A program made the translations under genes and the position numbers. A DNA stretch of 10,357 nucleotides from Acidimicrobiaceae bacterium (GTDB lineage Bacteria > Actinomycetota > Acidimicrobiia > Acidimicrobiales > RAAP-2): contig JAUTXB010000110.1 of the NCBI GenBank assembly GCA_030838245.1, positions 1 through 10,357 on the forward strand, written 5' to 3'. The first letter of the stretch is position 1. Each line of letters opens with the position of its first letter. The notes under the pieces were generated by a model. The model was given only the letters and a program-made list of their open reading frames with translations. It did no database searches and was not told where the DNA came from. This document shows positions 6,175-10,357 of this stretch, in pieces.

Positions 6175-7439
6175 CGGAGAGGTGCCGCCGTGCCGTCGGC
6201 AAAGTCGGATGCGATCGCACTCAGGGCGCCGCTGAGATCCGTGGCCCCACCAGGCGGGTCGGGAAGCTCAACCGGGCCATGCGCCCTACTGGGGAGGATG
6301 ATGGTGGCATGACCGGGCGTGGTGACCTCACCTCGTTGGTTCTGGGCCCACACGTCGATATCAACCGCCGGCTTGGTCCCGTCGGCCAGGTACTTATTCG
6401 TCACCGTTCCGTGCAGCCACTGGGTATCACCCACGAAGTTGAACTTCCGGAACTCGCAGTCGAGCTTCCACAGCCAGGCCTCGTCGCCCATCCAGTCGGT
6501 GCACAGATGGATCAGCCACGTTTCACGCATCCGCCCGTAGTCGAAGGTGGTCGGGTTCCCGGCCCGACGGGCGAACTCGGGGTCCCAATGGACTCGTTGC
6601 ATCACATCGGGGACGTTGAGGTCGTCTCGGTGGAAGAACCGGGGAATGCGCTTGCGGTTCTGAGCCCCCAGTCGGAGGGGCTTCACGCCGTACAGGCCCA
6701 TCCCCATCCCCACGTGCCAGCAGATCATGTCCGTCACCGTCAGAGGACCCTTGACCAACGGCCCGATCGGGTCGCCCTCGGCCACGTCCTCCCACCATCG
6801 GGTGGTCGAACCTCTCGGTCCCTCTCCGCTGTACTGGGCCTCGATGGCGTCGATCTCCTCGTCGGAGTACGGTCGGAGCTCGACCGTGTCGTTCTTCTTC
6901 TTCTCTCGCGCCTTGGTCCGTTCGGTTCGGATCATCAACCGGTACTGGCCCGAAAGGATGGCTCCGTGGTCGTCTCGGAACACCTGGCCCGTCCACTCGT
7001 GCACGGCGCGCTCGGCGAACTGACTCGGCTTGTCGAGCACGCCGACCAGCGCGTTGCGCCGCGACACACGGCGACCGGGGCGGAGGGGAGCCCACCACTC
7101 TCGGGCGCTGGCCGAGTAGAAGGCGTGGACGCCTCGGAGCGGGTCGCCCCGCATCAGGTCGCGCACCTCAGGTGCCACTTCGGACACCTCATCCACGCCG
7201 ATCAATGAATCGCCTCCGACCAGAGGCGGCGGTGCGATCACCCCGCCCCAGACCGACGTGCCTGCATACTCCTCATCCCACCACAACGGATTGTCGTCGC
7301 CGTAGGACTCGGCCACGTGACGGAAGGCGTCGACCCCCGCGTTGGTGTAGTGGGGAGCTACCGGATGGGGCTCGGGGATGCCGATACGCTCCCGAAGCCG
7401 CTCAATCGCCTCGTCAGTGATCCTGCCTGTTTCACTCAT
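6171..7439 (-). CDS. Double-hotdog MaoC/FAS1-type acyl dehydratase family protein, 422 aa
   Basis: First gene of the minus-strand set. Two hotdog units appear: about 30-175 (MaoC N-terminal-like, with AESYGDDNPLWWDEEYAG at 43-60 and a central helix region) and about 210-385 (opening RWWEDVAEGDPIGPLVKGPLTVTD, with core strands near LDCEFRKFNFVGDTQWLHG at 326-344). They are joined by a charged linker, REKKKND, encoded by a GAA/GAG-rich run. The first unit keeps D48-x-N50-P51 but has W53 where catalytic histidine is expected, and the second shows no obvious D-x-N-P-x-H. It probably binds or hydrates an enoyl-CoA, but catalysis is not proved by motifs. The start ATG 7439 has GAGGGG 8 nt upstream; the same 12-bp context recurs 16 bp upstream with an out-of-frame ATG. 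Confidence 0.88.
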   Translation of the reverse strand: MSETGRITDEAIERLRERIGIPEPHPVAPHYTNAGVDAFRHVAESYGDDNPLWWDEEYAGTSVWGGVIAPPPLVGGDSLIGVDEVSEVAPEVRDLMRGDPLRGVHAFYSASAREWWAPLRPGRRVSRRNALVGVLDKPSQFAERAVHEWTGQVFRDDHGAILSGQYRLMIRTERTKAREKKKNDTVELRPYSDEEIDAIEAQYSGEGPRGSTTRWWEDVAEGDPIGPLVKGPLTVTDMICWHVGMGMGLYGVKPLRLGAQNRKRIPRFFHRDDLNVPDVMQRVHWDPEFARRAGNPTTFDYGRMRETWLIHLCTDWMGDEAWLWKLDCEFRKFNFVGDTQWLHGTVTNKYLADGTKPAVDIDVWAQNQRGEVTTPGHATIILPSRAHGPVELPDPPGGATDLSGALSAIASDFADGTAAPLR

Positions 7440-7455
7440 GACGCGATCCCCTCAT
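7432..7455 (-). other. Seven-codon upstream ORF overlapping the double-hotdog start
   Basis: ATG at 7455 opens a 7-codon frame (MRGSRHE) ending in a TGA that lies inside codons 2-3 of the double-hotdog gene, in a different frame. It arises because a 12-bp segment including the start codon is directly duplicated. It has no Shine-Dalgarno of its own, whereas the main ATG has GAGGGG. It is a possible leader peptide or re-initiation device, or simply a by-product of the duplication. Confidence 0.25.
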
Positions 7456-7462
7456 GACGCGA
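7435..7462. repeat. Perfect 12-bp direct repeat CTCATGACGCGA x2, 16-bp period
   Basis: CTCATGACGCGA occurs at 7435-7446 and again at 7451-7462, separated by TCCC. On the minus strand the copies read TCGCGTCATGAG, each containing an ATG; only the downstream copy is the start of the double-hotdog gene. The GGGGA between them forms part of that gene's ribosome binding site. Confidence 0.8.
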
Positions 7463-7464
7463 CG

Positions 7465-7486
7465 GCCGGATTCTCGGAACTCCGGC
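7465..7486. repeat. Inverted repeat GCCGGA / TCCGGC in the leader of the minus-strand set
   Basis: A perfect 6-bp stem flanks a 10-base loop about 25 bp upstream of the double-hotdog start, next to an A6 tract (7491-7496) that is T6 on the minus strand. In the minus direction the T run precedes the hairpin, so this is not an intrinsic terminator of that strand. It may be a leader hairpin or an operator half; support is weak. Confidence 0.3.
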
Positions 7487-7542
7487 TCGCAAAAAAGGAG
7501 TATGGCACACGCGTGAATTGCTGCATCTGGACCGCCAACCGC

Positions 7543-7562
7543 ATCTCGGCCGATCTCGGCCG
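7543..7562. repeat. Perfect 10-bp tandem repeat ATCTCGGCCG x2
   Basis: Two exact adjacent copies, 7543-7552 and 7553-7562, lie in the divergent intergenic region. The 10-bp period puts both copies on the same DNA face, as for a tandem protein-binding site, but chance slippage is equally possible. Confidence 0.7.
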
Positions 7563-7581
7563 CCGGCGTCCATTCTTCCCG

Positions 7582-7615
7582 GCCACCTCAATTTCTTTCC
7601 TGCCACATCAATCTC
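7582..7615. promoter_or_regulatory. Candidate regulator-binding direct repeats, 14 bp with 20-bp period
   Basis: GCCACCTCAATTTC (7582-7595) and GCCACATCAATCTC (7602-7615) match at 12 of 14 positions. Start-to-start distance is 20 bp, close to two helical turns. They sit directly upstream of the A/T patch that best resembles a promoter for the LLM gene, in the position expected for an activator or a tandem operator. Function is inferred from geometry only. Confidence 0.4.
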
Positions 7616-7631
7616 ATATTGTATCTAAGAT
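7616..7631. promoter_or_regulatory. Candidate promoter -10 region(s)
   Basis: An A/T-rich patch just upstream of the LLM gene. On the plus strand TATTGT (7617-7622) and TAAGAT (7626-7631) fit the loose actinobacterial TANNNT -10 form. On the minus strand TACAAT (7623-7618) matches 5 of 6 consensus bases and could drive the leftward set with a leader of about 170 nt. No convincing -35 box is seen for any of them, so the choice and direction are uncertain. Confidence 0.3.
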
Positions 7632-7664
7632 CGACGGAACCTGCCTGGCTTAGGGTGGGTGCCT

Positions 7665-8696
7665 ATGCACATTGCCCTGCGATTGAACCTGTACCGGTCG
7701 GCGGAACTGACCGTTCCCGTGGATCTCGTCCAAGCGGCAGACGATCTCGGGTACCACTCGGTGTGGAGTGCAGAGGCGTACGGCTCCGATGCCCTGTCCC
7801 CCCTCGCCTATCTGGCCGCCCTCACCCGGCGTATCAAGTTGGGCACGGCGATTGCCCAACTGGCCGCCCGACCCCCGGCCACACTGGCCATGCATGCCAT
7901 GACCATCGATGCGTTGGCCGGAGGCGGGAGAGTCATCATCGGGATCGGAGTGTCGGGGCCCCAGATCGTCGAGGGATGGTACGGACAGCCGTGGGGACAT
8001 CCCACCGATCGGCTCCGGGACTACCTGGCCATCGTGCGCAAGGTGATCGACCGCGAGGCCCCGGTCACCCACGACGGCCCGGAGATCTCCCTTCCCTATC
8101 AGGGGCCGGGATCGACTGGGCAGGGCAAGGCTCTGCGCTCGATCCTGCATGCCTCAGCGCCCATCCCGCTGTGGCTGGCATCGGGTGGACCTCGCAACAC
8201 CGAGCTGTGCGCCGAGGTTGGCGACGGATGGCTGCCCATGGGGCTTGGTTCCGACGATGCCCATGTAGCCCAGCTCGAAACCGGCTGGGCGAAAAAGGGG
8301 GGCCGACCGGCAGATTTCGAGATGTTCACCGGAATATCGGCTCAGCTCACCGACGACGTGGCCGGGGCTCTGGACCGGATGCGACCACTGACCGCCATGT
8401 ACGTTGGGGGCATGGGTAGCACCACCCACAACTTCCACCGGGAGGCGATGGGTCGGAGAGGCTTCCCCGACGAGGCACAGCGCATCCAGGAGCTGTGGCT
8501 GGCGGGACGAAAGGACGAGGCAGTGGCGGCAGTGCCGGACGAGTACCTCGAGCAGAACGCGTTCATCGGAGACGAACAGCGCATACGCCGACGCTGGAAC
8601 ACCTGGACACCCCCGTCGCTCACCACCGGTCTGATCCTCGATGCACCCGGAGTCGAGGAGCTCCGTCTGGTGGCCGCACTGCGGGACGGGTCATGA
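7665..8696 (+). CDS. LLM-class (luciferase-like) oxidoreductase, probably F420-dependent, 343 aa
   Basis: A TIM-barrel luciferase-family monooxygenase/dehydrogenase of the coenzyme F420 group. Seen: N-terminal strand MHIALRL, GYHSVWSAEAYGSDALSPLAYLA (29-51), the IKLGTAIAQLAARPPATLAMHAMTID block (57-82), GIGVSGPQIVEGWYGQPW (93-110) which is typical of F420-type LLM proteins, and PLWLASGGPRNTELCAEVGDGWLP (168-191). Length is normal. Start choice: ATG 7665 has an AGGGTGGG stretch about 5-9 nt upstream; GTG 7659 would give two more residues but sits inside that Shine-Dalgarno. The family does hydride transfer or oxygenation on diverse substrates, so the reaction is unknown. Its TGA overlaps the ATG of the next crotonase (ATGA), which suggests both act on the same CoA ester or its precursor. 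Use of FMN instead of F420 cannot be excluded. Confidence 0.92.
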   Translation: MHIALRLNLYRSAELTVPVDLVQAADDLGYHSVWSAEAYGSDALSPLAYLAALTRRIKLGTAIAQLAARPPATLAMHAMTIDALAGGGRVIIGIGVSGPQIVEGWYGQPWGHPTDRLRDYLAIVRKVIDREAPVTHDGPEISLPYQGPGSTGQGKALRSILHASAPIPLWLASGGPRNTELCAEVGDGWLPMGLGSDDAHVAQLETGWAKKGGRPADFEMFTGISAQLTDDVAGALDRMRPLTAMYVGGMGSTTHNFHREAMGRRGFPDEAQRIQELWLAGRKDEAVAAVPDEYLEQNAFIGDEQRIRRRWNTWTPPSLTTGLILDAPGVEELRLVAALRDGS

Positions 8697-9487
8697 GCTA
8701 CGACACCATCGTCGTCGATGGGCCGGCCGATCACGTCGCCCGCATCACCCTCAACCGACCGGAGAAGCGAAACGCCATCTCGACACGGATGCGGGTCGAG
8801 ATGCTGGACGTCCTGCGCGCTCACGATCACGACCCCGATGTGCGGGTCACGATCATCCGGGGATCGGGATCCTGCTTCTCGGCCGGCTACGACCTTGCCG
8901 CTGGCTCCATGATGGAGGACGCACCGTTCTACTCTGCGCCCGGTGACGGGCAGTGGGCCCGCCAGTGCAACGACACCTGGTTCAGCCTCTGGGACCTGGC
9001 CAAACCGGTGATCGCTCAGATCCACGGCTATGCCATCGCCGGCGCCACCGAGCTGGCTTCGGCATGCGACCTGGTCTACGTGGCCGACGATGCTCAGATC
9101 AGCTATCCGGTTGTGCGGGTGATGAGCCCGCCCGACTGGCAGTACCACACCGTGCTTTTGGGCATGCGCCGAGCCATGGAGCTCATCTTGACCGGCGATC
9201 CGATCTCCGGTGTGGAGGCAGCTGCAATCGGCTTCGCCAACCGGTCGTTTCCGGCTGAGGAGCTCGAGGCCTCGGTGTTGGCGGTGGCCGGCAGGGTGGC
9301 GGGCATTCCCAGCGACCTCACCCAGATCAACAAGCGCAGCATCCATCGGGCCTTCGACGTGTGGGGTGCCCGCGCCGCCATCCGGGCCGGCACCGAGCTC
9401 CAGGCGCTGGCCGGGCATACCCAGACGGCAGAGTCCAACCGCCAAGGACTGCTCGAGCGCATGAAGAACCAGATCGCCAGGGACTAG
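8693..9487 (+). CDS. Enoyl-CoA hydratase/isomerase (crotonase) family protein with one glutamate, 264 aa
   Basis: A crotonase-fold acyl-CoA enzyme. The ATG at 8693 overlaps the TGA of the LLM gene (ATGA), giving a family-normal N-terminus with ITLNRPEKRNAIS (18-30). A frame open further upstream lies inside the LLM gene and is not used. The oxyanion loop CFSAGYDLA (61-69) and second loop GYAIAGATELASACD (112-126) are present. The first hydratase glutamate is kept (E120) but the second is V140, in ISYPVVRVMSPPDW. Instead D148 follows PP at the position of the PaaG-type catalytic aspartate. Isomerase, hydrolase or lyase activity is as likely as hydration. The C-terminal part (DLTQINKRSIHRAF and after) is ordinary for the family. 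A 259-bp gap follows, so the LLM-crotonase pair may be its own operon. Confidence 0.92.
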   Translation: MSYDTIVVDGPADHVARITLNRPEKRNAISTRMRVEMLDVLRAHDHDPDVRVTIIRGSGSCFSAGYDLAAGSMMEDAPFYSAPGDGQWARQCNDTWFSLWDLAKPVIAQIHGYAIAGATELASACDLVYVADDAQISYPVVRVMSPPDWQYHTVLLGMRRAMELILTGDPISGVEAAAIGFANRSFPAEELEASVLAVAGRVAGIPSDLTQINKRSIHRAFDVWGARAAIRAGTELQALAGHTQTAESNRQGLLERMKNQIARD

Positions 9488-9497
9488 CCATCGGCCA

Positions 9498-9532
9498 TGC
9501 CGGTCGCCCAGGTTGCGCTGCCTCTACCGGCA
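9498..9532. terminator. Weak hairpin downstream of the LLM-crotonase pair
   Basis: TGCCGGT (9498-9504) and ACCGGCA (9526-9532) form a perfect 7-bp stem with a 21-base loop in which AGG/CCT can add three pairs. It begins 11 bp after the crotonase stop. No T run follows, so it is at best a factor-dependent stop or 3'-end stabilising hairpin. Confidence 0.3.
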
Positions 9533-9633
9533 ATCTGGTCAGCACCTCAGGGGGCCTACTTTGATCGCCGAGCATCGCACTTCGAGCTCCGATCCCTCCT
9601 ATCGGGGCACCGTCTCGCCGTGATCGGAGAAAG

Positions 9634-9648
9634 TGCATACATTATGCA
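9634..9648. promoter_or_regulatory. Candidate operator palindrome TGCATA-CAT-TATGCA
   Basis: A perfect 6-bp inverted repeat with a 3-bp spacer, A/T-rich against a GC-rich background, about 100 bp upstream of the downstream crotonase start. It overlaps loose -10-like hexamers (TACATT, CATTAT), the usual place for a repressor such as a TetR- or GntR-family protein. No such regulator gene is in the window, so the binding protein is unknown. Confidence 0.4.
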
Positions 9649-9746
9649 GCGAGGTAGGCGTCAGGAACGAGGCGCCCGATACCGTCAGCGGCCCGAGCCT
9701 GTCACCCCTGGCCAGGAACGGGTTGGTAGAGACCAAAGGGAGAACC

Positions 9747-10357
9747 ATGCATACGAGCGCCGAGGACGGTGGCGGCACGAAGGAGAACGGAGCCGCACTC
9801 GTCGTCGAGCGGCATGGACCGGTCGGCTGGCTGATCTTCAACCGACCCGATTCGGGAAATGCCATGAACGCAGACATGCTCGACGGGCTCGAAGGCGCAT
9901 GGCGGACCCTGGACACCGATCCCCGTGTGCGGGTCATCGTCAACACAGGAGAGGGCAAAGCCTTCCAAACCGGCCTGGACATCGTGGAGCTGGCCAAGAA
10001 CCCCGAGGCGCTTCGGGAGCAGTCCCGCCGGACCAAGCGGGCCGAACTCCGACTGACCGCCTGGCACAACGGCGTCGGAAAGCCGGTCATTGCCGCGGTC
10101 AACGGAGTGTGCGCCGGAGGAGGACTGCATTTCATCGCTGACGCCGACATCGTGATGGCGGCATCCGACGCCACCTTCCTCGACCCCCATGTCTCGATCG
10201 GCCAAGTCACCGCCTACGAGGCCGTCGGGTTGGTGCGCAAGATGCCCGTCGAAGCCGTCATGCGCATGGCCCTGGTCGGCCGGTACGAACGGATCGACGC
10301 CGATCGGGCGTACCAGCTGGGCATGATCAGCCAGGTCGTCGATCCACCCGATCAGCT
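9747..10357 (+). CDS. Crotonase-family protein with histidines at both catalytic glutamate positions (3' end beyond window)
   Basis: The first 203 codons of an enoyl-CoA hydratase/isomerase-family protein; the C-terminus runs off the right edge. ATG 9747 follows AGGGAG-AACC. A polar N-terminal leader of about 17 residues precedes the fold, which starts at LVVERHGPVGWLIFNRP. The oxyanion loop KAFQTGLDI (71-79) and second loop NGVCAGGGLHFIADADI (119-135) are clear. The two hydratase glutamates are both histidine: H128 in GGGLH and H148 in FLDPHVSIGQV. Classical hydration is therefore unlikely. A matched pair of histidines in the active-site pocket suggests a different acid/base chemistry or perhaps metal binding (inference). 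It is separated from the upstream crotonase by a 259-bp gap with a palindrome, so it is probably transcribed separately. Confidence 0.9.
   Translation, partial: MHTSAEDGGGTKENGAALVVERHGPVGWLIFNRPDSGNAMNADMLDGLEGAWRTLDTDPRVRVIVNTGEGKAFQTGLDIVELAKNPEALREQSRRTKRAELRLTAWHNGVGKPVIAAVNGVCAGGGLHFIADADIVMAASDATFLDPHVSIGQVTAYEAVGLVRKMPVEAVMRMALVGRYERIDADRAYQLGMISQVVDPPDQ

Larger units (their letters stand above)
7440..7664. promoter_or_regulatory. Divergent intergenic regulatory region
   Basis: This 225-bp gap separates the leftward dehydratase/ACAD/crotonase set from the rightward LLM oxidoreductase gene and must hold their promoters if they start here. It is clearly more A/T-rich than the genes. 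It holds, left to right, the 12-bp start-codon repeat, an inverted repeat, an A6 tract, the 8-bp palindrome CACGCGTG at 7508-7515, a 10-bp tandem repeat at 7543-7562, a 14-bp imperfect direct repeat with 20-bp period at 7582-7615, and an A/T patch at 7616-7631. No coding frame here looks real. Shared control of both directions by one regulator is a plausible inference; no regulator gene is in the window. Confidence 0.6.
9488..9746 (+). promoter_or_regulatory. Intergenic region upstream of the last crotonase
   Basis: A 259-bp gap with no credible gene; arginine-rich frames run through it but continue out of frame into the crotonase. It holds the weak hairpin near its left end, a palindromic candidate operator at 9634-9648, the 10-bp palindrome CCTGGCCAGG at 9707-9716, and two copies of CAGGAACG (9662-9669, 9713-9720). 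A separate promoter for the downstream crotonase is likely; its -35 and -10 cannot be fixed by eye. GGGAG lies 4 nt before the ATG at 9747. Confidence 0.5.

Noticed and set aside
7659..7664. GTG 7659 as start of the LLM oxidoreductase
   Set aside because: The Shine-Dalgarno-like AGGGTGGG overlaps or abuts it; ATG 7665 has proper spacing and the usual family N-terminus.
8342..9445. 367-codon minus-strand open frame opposite the LLM and crotonase genes
   Set aside because: High-GC shadow; it spans two real plus-strand genes, and its translation shows no recognisable domain.
9707..9716. Palindrome CCTGGCCAGG in the leader of the last crotonase as an operator
   Set aside because: A GC-rich 10-bp palindrome is expected by chance in such DNA; mentioned in the intergenic entry only.
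9645..10141. Open frame from ATG 9645 through the intergenic leader
   Set aside because: Arginine-rich translation that continues out of frame into the crotonase; no motif and no ribosome binding site.
1..10357. tRNA, rRNA, CRISPR, insertion sequences or attachment sites
   Set aside because: No cloverleaf-like segments, regular spacer repeats, transposase/integrase genes or long terminal inverted repeats were seen on either strand.

Overview
The window looks like chromosomal sequence from a high-GC Gram-positive bacterium (Actinomycetota; the wealth of acyl-CoA dehydrogenases, crotonases and an F420-type luciferase-family oxidoreductase would suit Acidimicrobiia or a mycobacterial relative, but this is inference). 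By eye, GC is about two thirds, third codon positions are strongly G/C, and GTG starts and ATGA/TGATG overlaps are common. No transposase, integrase, tRNA, rRNA or CRISPR array was seen.

Layout: two divergent gene sets flank a 225-bp regulatory region (7440-7664). The minus-strand set reads leftward from 7439 off the left edge: double-hotdog MaoC-type dehydratase (7439-6171), PaaG-like crotonase (6174-5359), single acyl-CoA dehydrogenase (5359-4046), crotonase (3984-3205), small FAS1-type MaoC hotdog protein (3109-2612), a possible 38-residue small protein (2571-2455), two-domain fused acyl-CoA dehydrogenase (2451-175), and the first 59 codons of a MaoC hydratase (178-1). Junctions overlap by 1-4 bases or are short gaps (3 to about 100 bp), so this is most likely one operon. 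The plus-strand set is an F420-type LLM oxidoreductase (7665-8696) overlapping a crotonase (8693-9487). After a 259-bp gap with a clear palindrome comes a further crotonase (9747 to the right edge). No gene-free stretch exceeds 300 bases.

How it fits together: the genes encode CoA-thioester chemistry of the beta-oxidation type: dehydrogenation (two ACADs), hydration (hotdog proteins) and rearrangement, isomerisation or C-C cleavage (crotonases). No CoA ligase, thiolase, hydroxyacyl-CoA dehydrogenase or regulator is inside the window, so the substrate cannot be read from it. The fused ACAD and the separate pair of hotdog subunits resemble the architecture of actinobacterial steroid side-chain or other cyclic/branched substrate catabolism (FadE34, ChsE and ChsH families), but that is analogy.

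The most striking point is that none of the four crotonases keeps both catalytic glutamates of classical enoyl-CoA hydratase, and each has a different replacement pattern. Hydration is therefore probably done by the hotdog proteins, and only the truncated left-edge gene shows an intact D-x-N-P-x-H motif.
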